Origin: Diphasiastrum complanatum
Taxonomy: Eukaryota > Streptophyta > Lycopodiopsida > Lycopodiales > Lycopodiaceae
Reading direction: 5' to 3'
Assembly: GCA_029204225.1 (NCBI GenBank)
Contig: CM055109.1
Location: 7,103,982-7,167,981, forward strand
Length of the DNA: 64,000 nt
Below, piece after piece: positions 37,937-48,990 of the stretch. The position numbers and the translations under genes were made by a program. Each line of letters begins with the position of its first letter. The stretch's first letter is position 1. Below the pieces are notes generated by a model, which was given only the letters and a program-made list of their open reading frames with translations, did no database searches and had not been told where the DNA came from.

Positions 37937-37969
37937 GCGCACGCACGCACGCACGCACGCGCGCGTGCG
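37861..37969. repeat. (AC)37 microsatellite with GC/AC tail
   Basis: Pure AC repeats run from 37861 to 37934, followed by GCGC and ACGC units to 37969. The tract can adopt Z-DNA-like structure because purine and pyrimidine alternate throughout. The open frames across it (poly-TH, poly-CV) are artefacts. Confidence 0.95.
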
Positions 37970-39640
37970 ACTTTGTTAAGAGGTGTCATCTTTATTTTAC
38001 CACAACTCTAATTTGGGCTAATATCTTTGTTTATGCATCATTCTTGTAGTGGATAGTTGTATTTGTTATTTGGCTTACTTGAACTTCTTTGGCAATGAAA
38101 ACATTCAGAATTCTGCTACCTCTTGTGCATTGCGTTACTCTTTCACTACCTCTCGTGATGGCGATCCGTCATTCTTTGGATCAAAGGGTCAAAGCATTCT
38201 TGAGGTTTTGTAGAATTAACTGGTGGTTGTGAAGGTAGATTTGTATTTCAACCATAAAGATTGACAATCGACTTGGATGAAGTTTCTAGGTCGAGATCGA
38301 AATAGATGAAGGATAAAAAAATGATTGAGTCAAATTCTTGATTTTGACCCTAGGGATCAAAATAGATGTCGATTCCAATTTGGGCTACTTTCATCCTTCA
38401 ATTGTATTTTTTGACCTTCGGCCATTTTGACCCTTTGAATGCATTTTTGACCCATTTTATAGATTGTCATTTTTCCATGAATAAATATGCAGACTTGCAG
38501 AGTCTAGTTTATAAATTTGTTGATCCACCATGATCTTGCAAGCATCTTGATTATTGGTTTATTTGACATGAGTCTACAAAATAAAAAAATGCCATTGTTG
38601 ATTTGGTAATTATAATAGGTTTTTTTTTTTTCTAATCTACATACTACATTAAGGGCTATACTTTTGGCAATAAAATATGAGAGAGATAGAGAGAACCAAA
38701 AAAAGTAATCATACAAATATTTTATTTAAGGGATTTTCATTATAGAAATAAGAAACATCGAATAGAGTGTCATTTGGAACATAAACACCATTCAATATTT
38801 TTTTCTTCTACAACTTTACTTGTCTATACTAGAAGAATATTATTTCTTAATGTCAATATATGAAATTTCATCATAATATGTTGATTCTCTAGTTTCTAGT
38901 TATAATGTAAATATGATATGATATTTTAGCGATTCACTTCATAAAAAATTGCAAAACATATTCCTTCTCTTTGTATTTTGTTTGGAACGATTATCTATGT
39001 TCCTTTCTTTCATTTCTTGTAATAGGCTTAACATATGTAAATTACATATGGGATTTTTAAAGCTCCATTTCATGTCTACCAAACAGTCAACTTCATTATT
39101 ATATCAAAAGGTTTGAAGATACAAATAATTTTGCAAGTACCTTATATTTTGAAGAAACCAATTTTTTTTGGAGTTTGCCCATCTATGCTCTCCAATCAAC
39201 TTGGCTTGATTGGCCCTTGATTAATTAATTGATTTGTCTAATACCAATACCGTCAAACAATTACATAGACAAGATTACAATGTGACATCAATCCCGTAAG
39301 TTTTAAAAATAGGAAACTTGTACATATCTTGCTTAATGCTTTTCAAAGAGCTTAGTACACTCGTTCTAATTGCTAAAAATATTTTAGAAAGCTTGTCTTT
39401 GAAGTACTTGTCTGAGTAATTCCAATCAAAGAAGGCCTGATAGAATGCAACCCAATAATGTAAAGCACTTCAAAAAAATTGCTTTGTATTTTGAGTAACA
39501 TTAACTAGAAGAATATGACAGCTGTAAGAACTTTATACATAAGAGAAACCTTACACTCTGTAAGGTTCTTCTTAAAAATTGATTAACTAGAGGTAAAGAA
39601 TAACTGATATTTTTACCAATAGTAAAAAACAAAATGAAAA
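37970..39640. other. no gene seen
   Basis: AT-rich sequence. The words TTTTGACC and GGATCAAAATAGATG recur at 38290-38460 as a degenerate minisatellite. Nothing else could be supported. Confidence 0.45.
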
Positions 39641-39649
39641 TGCTAAAAG

Positions 39650-40010
39650 CGAAGCATTTGACAAAATGCAAAGCAAAACGTGCTCAAAGCAAAACGTCTG
39701 AAACTGTGCTCAAAGCCATGAAACTCAAAAGGACAGATAGAAACAAAACTATCAACAAACATGTACTCAAACACTCCAGAACGACAGCGCTCCAACACAT
39801 CCGCCATCCCTCAGACAGAGTTCCATCGCTCAGACAACGCTCCATCGCTCAGACAGTGCTCAGAGAAATAGCTCAGAAAAGCGCTCACACAACCGCCATC
39901 ACTCAGAGATAGCTCAGACCAGCTTGTGCTTCAAAAGCTCACTCAGACCAGCACGCCATCATGCCATCACACCATAGCAAACAGCCACTCAGACCATCAC
40001 ACCATCACGA
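39650..40010. repeat. degenerate GCTCAGAC/GCTCAAAGC minisatellite
   Basis: GCTCAAAGC words recur near 39690-39715, then CGCTCAGACA and CTCCATCGCTCAGACA, then CTCAGACCA and CCATCACACCATCA up to about 40005. The 92-residue plus-strand frame at 39634-39912 is basic and repetitive because of this array and is not taken as a gene. Confidence 0.6.
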
Positions 40011-40734
40011 TGGACTAGAGGGCACGGCGCGATAACTCTGGAATTTTCCAAAAAGTAAAAAATGAGAGGGGCACGATAATTCTGGAAGTCTCCAAAAGTT
40101 AAAAAAAAATTTAAATTTGCTTTACGCAGGGGAAGGCCCCTAAGCCCGAGGGCCCAAGGCCTTAAAATGGGGAAGGCCTGAGGGCAGGGAAGCAACAACT
40201 AGTTAAATTTAGTCATAAGAATTTGTGCCACAGCATTTCAGATTTAGGCCAAACTTATAACTTGCAATATACTCAAAAACTATATTATTTTCTTTCTCTT
40301 TAGACATTAAATTTTTTATGTTTTGAGTGCAATAATATTCACGACGGGGAAGGGCAGCTTTCTCCTGTACATGGGAGGGCCTCGAGGAGACAGATCTTCC
40401 CCCTTAAAAAACAATAGGTGGGTTCACTTCAAAGTTCATAATTTGCTAATACAATAGGTGAAATAACGTTCAAAGTTCATAATATGGGGTTAATCAATGT
40501 AAGAGCAACTATGTTTTCATGAGTTCCAACAAGCATGGGCTCTCAAGCATGTGATAAAAGCATGTTCTCTTAAGAAATCACAACCTTTGCAACATTTAAT
40601 AATGAGAAATGTATTTTCCAGGTGAATCCTTGCAGTGCAGTTTCCAGCTGGTAGATAAACAAAAGGAACTAGAAATGTGAAAGAAGCTGAGTATGGATGC
40701 TGCTCAATCCCTTGATTTATTTATGTGGTGAAGA
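40011..40734. other. no gene; likely 3' region of the HNH-like gene
   Basis: A polyadenylation-like AATAAA lies on the minus strand at 40716-40721, about 15 bases after the stop codon of the HNH-like gene. A GC-rich patch at 40125-40200 holds repeated GGCC words. Nothing else could be supported. Confidence 0.45.
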
Positions 40735-41277
40735 TCAACAGCTCATGGACATATAAGTATTGTAGGCTGCAATCCAGTCGCTAGATATGTCGTTTGCAGC
40801 TACATCTGCTCCTACAGCTCCACAGCACACCAGTTTGTGCAGCTGATTCTCCAGTTTGTCCTTGACGTGTGCATTCCATTCTCCAGTATAGGATTCTGGC
40901 CATAAGTTGGTGGGTTCATTTGAGCCGCCAAGCTCAAGAGAAATTAGGTGGTCGAGTTCGCAGCTATCGGAGCAGTAGCCGGTGTGATCACCACCTGGAA
41001 GTCCATAGCTTGAGTACACCTCCTCCCTAACACTTTCTGTTACGTGTCTGTGCCTCGATGCCCAGCCGGGTTGGCAGAAGACAGTGTAGTCAGTTTCTTG
41101 CACGCTGCCTGGAGTCAGCTCGGGGTCTGGATACACGCCATCCTGTGGTGGATGCTTTACTTCCTTTAACCATGCTAGCATTGATGAGGCATCCTCGGAT
41201 GGATCCTGCTGGGCATACACAATCGATGACAACAAGCATATTGTAAATCCTAGTAATTTTTCACGCAGGCTATTCAT
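40735..41277 (-). CDS. secreted HNH-nuclease-like protein of bacterial type
   Basis: An uninterrupted 180-residue frame. Residues 1-22 form a signal peptide (basic start, hydrophobic GFTICLLSSIVYA, cleavage expected before QQDPSED). C68QPGWASRHRHVTESVR and YGLPGGDHTG lead to the core C106ELDH110LISLELGGSNEP, N124LWPE, W134NAH137VKDKLEN, LHKLVC and DWIAAYNTYM. The DH...GGSN..NLWP...K order is that of HNH-type endonuclease domains, and I know this full arrangement from short bacterial proteins of uncertain function. The predicted role is hydrolysis of nucleic acid outside the cell or in an endomembrane compartment. Six cysteines after the signal could form disulfides. The ORF has no intron, stop or frameshift. 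A spliced leader exon may end at about 41671. Family placement is strong; activity is inferred. Confidence 0.85.
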   Translation of the reverse strand: MNSLREKLLGFTICLLSSIVYAQQDPSEDASSMLAWLKEVKHPPQDGVYPDPELTPGSVQETDYTVFCQPGWASRHRHVTESVREEVYSSYGLPGGDHTGYCSDSCELDHLISLELGGSNEPTNLWPESYTGEWNAHVKDKLENQLHKLVCCGAVGADVAANDISSDWIAAYNTYMSMSC

Positions 41278-41670
41278 GTTGTTACAGCTTCAGCATATGC
41301 TCGGTTACAGTCAACTTGGGATTTGATATTGGGTTTAGGAAACAAAACCTTTGTCTAATTTTCTCAATGCTTTGCCACTACCGATGAAGTCTTGGCATGA
41401 ATTATAAACAAGAGGGTTATGTCTTTCCAAAAACCAAAAGCATTTCAATTCAGAGACTCTTAGTGATAAGCAAGCAAGTAGAAATTCCAAATAAGAGAAG
41501 ATTAAAACTGTTCCAATGAAAGAATGGGAAATCCGTAGCAACGGCAGCCTCGACACAAGATCCAATCCAAACACTTTACTATCAAACCACAGAGCTAGAT
41601 TCCAAATAGAACCACATCTGAATGATAATGGCCCACTAAGAGCGCAGTCAGAGAGCTCAGAACATAAGTC

Positions 41671-41950
41671 CTTACCATTTGGAAGCTGAATTTAATAAGT
41701 ACGCCGGGTCCAAGCAGCAAAAGCTGCTGCAAGCAACGCTTGTTTCCGTATTGCGTGTGGATGAGGATGCCATCATCCTCAGAATATACCAGAATAATCC
41801 CAGCAGCCGCATTAACACTTGCTTTGTGCATGGAATACACGCAACGTCTATCGTTGAGTGGTGAGCGAAAAGAGCCGCGGAGGTGGGACGAGAGAGAGAA
41901 AAGGCGAGGCTCGTTCTTTCCGAGTATGAGTTAGAGTTAGAGCATGGCAT
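41671..41950 (-). promoter_or_regulatory. possible 5' leader exon upstream of the HNH-like gene
   Basis: On the minus strand a segment ending CAAATG is followed by the donor GTAAGGAC at about 41664-41671. It contains an open frame (ASVNAAAGIILVYSEDDG...). A leader intron could run from here to an AG at about 41285-41295, just before the HNH-like start codon. Equally it may be a separate first exon or chance. There is no direct evidence of splicing. Confidence 0.25.
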
Positions 41951-42099
41951 GCACTTGCAAGAGGGGCAGCTGGCTTATGAAGGAATACCAAGGGCAAGGT
42001 GTGTCGGTGGACATAATTGCCATGATGTCCTCACCTTCTTGAAGAATCAAAGACAAAAAATGAAAAATAATAAAGTACAAATCATAGAATAGAGGTTTT

Positions 42100-42490
42100 T
42101 TGTTAGTTCTTTAAAGTACAATTTTTTTTTCTCTAAGAAAATTGACCATAGATTAAAAACTTTTTACAAAATACACGAAAGCAACTGAACTTAAAGAGTC
42201 ATAAGCTTATCAGTCTCTTTAAAGAGGAGTAGAGGGGAGATAAAGAAATCATCATTATGAAATTCTCTACTATTCCTATCTAACCATATATTTCACAATG
42301 TTGTGTAATTCTTATACATTGCCAATAGGTAGCAATAGGTCTAAGTGGCTGAATCTGTTGAATCTGGCATGGAAGCGAGCAATAAAAAGGTCAGTCACCA
42401 ACTTCCAAAGAGGAGAGTAACAATGAAAGAACAAGTGAGTCACATCCTCATCTTTTGCATTTAGAGTAGATATGTGACACATCCCCTCTG
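42100..42490 (-). pseudogene. plant LINE 3' fragment with RT zinc-binding (zf-RVT) domain
   Basis: The minus strand at 42361-42482 reads CHISTLNAKDEDVTHLFFHC, then YSPLWKLVTDLF. This matches the zinc-binding tail of plant LINE reverse transcriptases (CxxC...ED..HLFFHC...LW), with the second cysteine changed to serine. Later sequence to about 42250 continues in related frames with stops. A/T-rich tail sequence at about 42110-42180 has a relative at 43800-43850 (ATAGACTTTTTACAAAGTAC). The 5' part is absent, as is typical of LINE truncation. Confidence 0.7.
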
Positions 42491-44221
42491 TAAAGTACAG
42501 TTTTGGTCTTACTTATGCTAAATAGTACATGCTTGTTTTGATACTCATGTGCAGTGTTGAAATTTGACGTTCGGGGTTGCCCTTCGTGTTCTATTTTCAT
42601 GACGTATTTGACAATGTTCATGCCCGTCGTGTGACGTCCTTACATGGAACTTGTCGTTCAAATTTTATTTTGCAAAGAATAGGACTTTCATGCAAATTTC
42701 ATTTTTTAAATAATAATATTAAATTCCAAGTAAAAAATATATAAGATTGTCCAATGCTCACGAAAAACTAACAAATACCAATAGCCCAATTGTTGAAATT
42801 CATTTTTGACCACTTCATTTTAGATTTATGGATTTTTCATATGGCTTAAAATCAAGTGGTTTTATTTATAGATCTAAGTTTGAAGAGATTTAAAAAAAAA
42901 ATCTTTTATAGATTCCATAAAAGTTTTGTGGGTTTTTTATAAGGTTAGTTTTAAACTTGTCCTATCTACATTTCTCATGTAGATTTAAATCAAGCCATTT
43001 CATTGAACAAGACTAGAGGCTTCTAGGCTGAATCTAGATGGATAACCCTTTGGTTTTTTCAACTTGCATGAAGGCCAAACCACAATTTGAAGACTTAATT
43101 ATGAACTTTGAAACTTGAAAAGTTGGATAACTCTAAGTTGGAAGTTTCAATTTGCCAAGTCGAAACTAGGTCCATTCTTCAAATTTGAAAGTTTGGGCCA
43201 AGTGGCCCATGCTAAAGTGCCAATTTTTTGAGGTTTGAAGTTGTGAATCAATTCCAATATATTAAGTATAAATTTTGAAACTTGCAAAAAGAGTCAAGTT
43301 AAAAAAATGTGTCATGTACTTGCTACAACTTATACAATTATCTTAACTTATGACACTTAAAATATGTTGTAGCCCATCAAAATGACGGTTTTAAACAGAT
43401 TATACTTTAGTGTTGACGGCCTAAAATTAGAATTGCTTATCAAAAATGTCCAAAATGGCTTTTGAAGGGCATGGCGGGCCTCAAATTTCGACAATGCTCA
43501 TGTGTAGCAATAGACAATAGCATGAAATATGTTAATCATGACAGTGCGACAAATTTGAATTGTCATTTATGTTTTTAATCTATTAAAACCAGCTTATTCA
43601 TGAATAGAGCTTATTGGTTTCCCCCACACCCTTAATCAAATAACGTTGTCAACCATGGGAAACCGTTATAGAAGAAAGAACATCTCACACTTTGCTTGCT
43701 ATAGTTGACCTTTATCTGATTAGATTTTTGAAGTTAACTTGGAGAATGTGATATAGTACTTTTTAGAATAGGATTTATGGAAATGCTACAACTTCATTTT
43801 GTTTTTCAAAAAGACTAACCGTAAATTATAGACTTTTTACAAAGTACAAAGCAGAACAAGACAAATCCAAATAAATTGAGACTATTCATATTCTCAATTT
43901 ATAAATGTCAATTTTAAATATCCAAACAAATGATGATCCCAAAAGAGCCACATAGCATATCACCAACGAATTTCTTTAACATCTATCCTTTTAATATGAT
44001 ATTGTGATCATGGTCTTAGTAGGTATCATAAACAATTTGCTATATAAATGACAAAAAAAAAAAAAATTCACAGACAAACCCTTTACACTTTGTATGTCAA
44101 GTTGAAAGTTATGAAATCCAAAATTGAAAAAATATGAGCATTACAATCGAGCACCAAGAGTAAAGAACAAAATTTTAATTGTCTCTAAGATTTTCTTTAA
44201 TTATAGAAATGTATCAAACTT
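42491..44221. other. no gene; possible second LINE tail
   Basis: AT-rich. Sequence at 43800-43850 resembles the LINE tail at 42130-42180. CAAATTTGAAA-type words recur near 43080-43270. No open coding region. Confidence 0.4.
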
Positions 44222-44590
44222 TTTTGAATTAGAGTGTTTGGGTCCTCTCAAGGTCATTAGTCACCAACAGGCCTTGACGTGGAATTAAATCTAGCCGTGA
44301 CCAATAATCTTGAACACTGGAGGGCCGGTCTACCATATTAGGACTATTTCATGTCCACAACTGAATATGGCCATAACATTCTTTCTCCCTTAAATAGGTT
44401 ATGTTCTCAGAACGGGAAAAAAAATTACATGAACTATTCCTAAAGCTTTCAAGTCTTACCCATGAACCATTATTTGATCTTTCCATCTAAATAAGCATTC
44501 AGAGATGCAACAATTCTTCAATTGCTTGCCTCTACTCACGAATACTAAATCAAATCCCAAAGATACACTAAGCAATAAATCTTCTCTCAT
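44222..44590 (-). mobile_element. 3' end of an inverted chromovirus copy (chromodomain remnant, polypurine tract, LTR start)
   Basis: On the minus strand the LTR starts TGTTATGGCC at 44378 after AAGGGAGAAAGAA. Its first 150 or so bases match the LTR at 30072 (shared GGTAGACCGGCCCTCCA). Upstream at 44400-44590 is the decayed chromodomain (CCISECLFRWKDQ). Similarity to the plus copy stops at about 44588 and resumes at 55140. Confidence 0.7.
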
Positions 44591-45143
44591 GCAAGAGAGG
44601 ATCAACCGGGGGCACAGATTCACTTTGTTTCCGAGACCCCACGTGGTGGGTGGGGCAGACTATATCCACGCCCTTGGGTTTTGCATTGCATGCAGCGAAT
44701 CTTTGGACTCCACCTTTTTTCTCGGAGCATTCATGTTTGCCTGTAGGCATTCTTATTAATCCGTTATGTTTTGTTGTGACCATAAGCACCAAAGACTTTT
44801 GTGTGAAAACCCAGGGTGCAGTGAGAAGATTCCTGAGGAGGCCAAGGCTTGGGATCACAAGGAGCTTGGAAAGAGTAAGTTTCTTTTGGTGCTGGTTGCT
44901 TTGGTACTCTTGGAATATCCCAACAGCGGTATTTGTTACTCTAGAAAACCCTGGATTTATACTTATAACACGTTTTTGAGTCTTTTCATGTTTCAGAGTA
45001 CCAGCCTTGGTTTTCTATTTTTCAATTTTGGTATGATAGAAAGTTTTTAGTTTTAAATTGTTTGGCTCTACTTTAGCAATAATTGGTTTTAGATGTCTTA
45101 ACCAATCAGTAGAAACTATTGATCTTTATTTACACATCGATCA
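44591..45143 (+). other. unassigned segment with an exon-like cysteine/histidine stretch
   Basis: The frame at 44766-44875 reads CCDHKHQRLLCENPGCSEK, then IPEEAKAWDHKELGK, ending at AGAGTAAGT, a usable splice donor. It could be an exon captured by an element or part of a decayed retroelement leader. It has not been recognised. Confidence 0.25.
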
Positions 45144-45182
45144 TGTTGAGAATCGTGCTTTGATACCGTTGATGATGCGAAT
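45144..45182 (-). other. LTR-end and primer-site block shared with 54208-54246
   Basis: Thirty-nine bases on the minus strand match 54208-54246 on the plus strand with two transitions. They contain CGGTATCAAAGC, a variant of the tRNA-Met primer site, so a minus-strand copia 5' end probably stood here. An LTR upstream (45183-45310 and beyond) is not delimited. Confidence 0.5.
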
Positions 45183-45451
45183 CGAAGCGAATGAAACTCG
45201 AAATGTATTCAGATGGAGTTCAAATATGATTGTTGGTCACTGCCTGCTATATCATTTCTACAATCCTCCAGAATGTAGACAAACACTATTGACCTACGTT
45301 TAAGTTAATTTAGCATACAACAAGATTGAACCTATGTGCGGAATAGATAAAACAAGCGATTGAGATACACGAACAATAAGCAAACAATAATTCAATCGAG
45401 ATCGGACAATTTGAATGATTTGTGCATAACAATCCAATCTTCGTAAGCCTT

Positions 45452-45463
45452 GCTCTGATACCA
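45452..45463 (-). other. tRNA-Met primer binding site
   Basis: The minus strand reads TGGTATCAGAGC, an exact match, immediately after the LTR that ends near 45464. Confidence 0.8.
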
Positions 45464-45979
45464 CTATAAGGGAAGCTCCCTAAGATCCTGCTTACAAGAT
45501 AAAACACAATGGAAAACACATTATGGAGCAACCACCCAACCAAGTAGAAGCAACCAATCAGCTCTAGAAGCTTCACCCCTAAACCAAGGAACAAAAAGCA
45601 TGAATGTAGAGTGAAACTCTGGCAAAGAATCCATGATCACAATGAAAAGTAGGGCGATTTTGGCCTCAATATATAGATCCTTAAGCATCCTGGGCACATA
45701 GCCATGCATAGCCCTAAGTTTCCTATACATAGATTCACCTAGAATAGAGTTATATGCATGGAACACCTATTCATAGAATTGCTATTCATAACTCTACACG
45801 TGCATACACTGTCTCATATCTTGTCTAAACTCAATTTAGTGTGTTCTGGGCCTCACAAGGATACTAGTTACTTTCGGGTCACATCCAGTATGACGTGGCA
45901 TAACTAACAGCTTGATTTACTGGAGTACCGTGTATCCAAGACTAGGAGTATATCCTACTTACAGGTCATGGACATAACA
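45464..45979 (-). mobile_element. Ty3/gypsy LTR
   Basis: On the minus strand it starts TGTTATGTCC and ends near TTCCCTTATAG, about 516 bases, with the primer site directly following. It shares structure with the LTR at 30072 (TGTTAYG.CC start, CTTAGGG near the end). A polypurine-like CGTAGGAGGAA lies just ahead of it at 45980-45990, as if it were also a 3' LTR. At its start it abuts copia sequence. Confidence 0.65.
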
Positions 45980-46012
45980 TTCCTCCTACGTCGAAGAGCC
46001 AGAAAGCTCGAA

Positions 46013-48953
46013 CATGGGCGAAGAAAGATCGAATCATGGAAATTCGACCACCTACATCTGTACAGACATGTGTGCAACATCCACATCTGACACACAAGAG
46101 GTAATCCTTGATTCAGGAGCTACCTCACACGTCATTACATCAAGATGAATAATGTTTGACTTTTGGAGTGTAGATCCATCAAGATTTATTATTCTTGGAG
46201 ACGGATCAAAACATCAAGTGAATGGTATTGGTTCATTGTTTCTCAACACAAACAATAGAGACAGACGACTCGAAGACATTTTGTTCATACCTACACCACA
46301 ACAAAATTTGCTATTAGTCACAAGAAATAGCAGATGCTGAAATGCGTGTGATGTTCTTAGACGAAGCATGCAATGTCGTTAATGCAAGCACCAGTACATT
46401 GATTACACAAGGTAGAAGAAAAGACAATCTGTATCACTTGAAAGTACGCCTACTTGCAGATCAAGTACATTAAACCCATGATGATTCATCAGATATTCTA
46501 TGGCATAGGAGACTATGCCCTATGAACTCAATGGCATTGTATCAAGCAAGCCATCATGGAACAATGACATGGGTGAGCATCTCGAATGCAACCAGTTCGA
46601 TGACCTGTGATGCATGTATAAAAGGTAAGATGTCAGGTACTCCTTTTGTCAAAGACTCCTATAGAACTACAAAGATTCTAGAGCTAGTACATTCAGACAT
46701 TTGTGGACCTTTCGATGTGATCTCAGTAGGAGGCTCGAAATACTATATCACCTTTATTGATGATAACAGTACGTTCGCCAGAGTCTACTTCATTTACAAT
46801 AAATTAGATGCATTTGACAAGTTCACAGAATATGTGAACTGGGCAAAAAGATGCACAGGAAACAAGGTGAAGCAGATCAGAACAGATCGAGGTGGAGAAT
46901 ACATCTCAAATTGATTCACTAATTTTTGTAATAATCGAGGAATCATTCACAGAATGACGACATCCTATACACCGTAGCACAATGGTGTTGCAGAAAGAAA
47001 GAACAGGACTCTCATGGAAGCCGTCGGGTGCATGATGGCCTATTCGAAGACTCCAAGGGTGTTGTGGGATGAAGCAGTAGCTACAGCTGCCTACATTAAG
47101 AACAGGACAGGAAATGAAGTTCTTGAAAGACAATACTATGATCTACCAACCACAATAGAGGAAGCAGAACATGAACATTCAAATGAAGATGTTCGAGTCG
47201 CACCTCAGTCAAGCGACAAATCAGACGAAGAAAGATTCGCAAGTCAGCCTACTGCTACAACACATGTAAACCGAAATGGCTCCGAACGTAGCAAAATAGA
47301 TAAAGACAAGAGCATTGCAGTACTACAAGGATCTCCCAGAAGATCAACCAGAGAATGAAGAGTGCTAGCAAGATCTGTGCCAGGTAGCTCAACTTCTACA
47401 TCTAAAGAGTTTTGTGGATCTAGTGGAGAATCACAAACATTCGAAGGAGCAATTGAATGTCCAAACAAGGATAGATGGATCCAAGCCATGAATGAAGAGA
47501 TGGAATCCATGAAGAAGAATGAGGTATGGACGTTGCAATTATTACCAGATAAGTGAAAGACTGTACAATGCAAGTGGGTATACAAGCTGAAGTATGGACC
47601 AAATGAAAATGTTTCTAAGTACAAAGCCAGACTTGTAGCGAAGGGTTTTTCTCAGAAATATGGTATCAACTATGCTGAGACCTTCTCTCCTACCGTGAAA
47701 CATTCGTCCCTACATCTATTGTTTGCATATGCAACCACTTATGACTTCAGGATTCACATCATGGATGAAAAGATAGCATTCTTACATGGTGAGATAGACG
47801 AAGAAGTCTACATGGAATAAACCTCCAAGCTACATTTTGAATTCACTTCCTACTTATGCATGCAGAATGCACAAAGTATTAACGGTCTGAAGCAATCAGC
47901 GTGACAATGGTATAAGAAGAAAGATCATGCTTTGAAATCCTTAGAATTAAAGCCACTAATAGCTGATTCTAATCTTTATGTAGGAATTATAGATGGGAAG
48001 ATCATCAGTGTAGCTGTATATGTGGACGACACCCTGATACTCTACAAAAGTGAAGAACTTATTGCTGAAGTAAAGTGTGACATCTCAAAACATTTCGAGA
48101 TTACAGACCTAGGAGAAACCAGATGTTATATTGGCTTGCAGATTAACAGAGACTATAACAAAGGAAAGTTGTACCTTCACCAGTCCAGATATACCCAAAA
48201 AGTCCTAGAAGATTTCGGGGTGATGAATTGCAAAGGAGCAAATACTCCAATGCTTGCAGGAACAATCCTAACGAATGAAAATTTTTCGAAGACTGAAGAA
48301 GAAAGAGAATTGATGGAACATATACCATACATGAAGCTGATCGGATCACTAATGTATCTTACAAAACACACGCCCTGACATTGCTTATGCCGTATTCAAG
48401 ATGAGCCAATTCAGTACAAATATAGGCTCGACTCACTAGAAGATCGCGAAGCAAATCTTGCGATACCTTCAACTAATGAAGAATTTTGGATTGTATTATT
48501 CTTGTGATGCAGGGTTCCAGATGCCTTCCTACAGTGATGCTAGTTGGACATCTCTCAAGGATGACTACAAAAGTGTCTCAGGAGGATGGACCATTGTAGC
48601 AGGGGCAGCAATTCTCTGGGTCAGCAAGAAGCAGACCATCATAGTTCAGTCATCCTATGAAGTAGAATACGTAGCAGCAACGAAGATGGCCAATGAAATC
48701 ACTTGGCTCCAACAGTTCCTTGACGAACTAGGTGAAACAAGGAATGAGCCTCTTGCAGATGGATAATACATCTGCAATACACCTGAAAAAGGATCTCGTG
48801 TTTCAATCAAGAACAAAACACATCGCAATCAAGTACCACTTGACAAGGGATCTAATTGAAAAGAAGCTGCTGCAGACTACTTTCATTAGAACGAAGAAGA
48901 TGGTTGCTGACATCTTCACAAAGGCCTTAGACAAATGTCTGTTTGAGAAATAG
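46013..48953 (+). pseudogene. Ty1/copia pol: protease, integrase, reverse transcriptase, RNase H
   Basis: In order: protease VILDSGATSHV (about 46108-46140); integrase with CDACIKGKMSGTPF and LVHSDICGPFDV, IRTDRGGEY, then NGVAERKNRTLMEA (46522-47105); a linker; RT with WIQAMNEEMESM, CKWVYKLKY and KARLVAKGF; YVDD at residues 30-33 of the frame at 47932; RNase H with YSDASWTSLKDDYKSVSG and a late DIFTKALD. Many stops and several frameshifts, plus deletion between integrase and linker, make it inactive. Gag and the 5' LTR are missing here. A polypurine tract follows at 48991. A copia gag with primer site at 54.2-55.1 kb could be the other half or another copy. Confidence 0.85.
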
Positions 48954-48990
48954 AGGAGCAGACTTGGAGTCATCAAGCTACCATGCTTTG

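Noticed and set aside
37665-38049. ORFs with poly-(TH) and poly-(CV)
   Set aside because: They are readings of the AC microsatellite in several frames and both strands.
39634-39912. 92-residue basic plus-strand ORF
   Set aside because: Its composition follows from the GCTCAAAGC/GCTCAGAC repeats.
41679-41864. 61-residue plus-strand ORF upstream of the HNH-like gene
   Set aside because: A competing minus-strand frame ends in a better splice donor and fits a leader exon; neither is proven.
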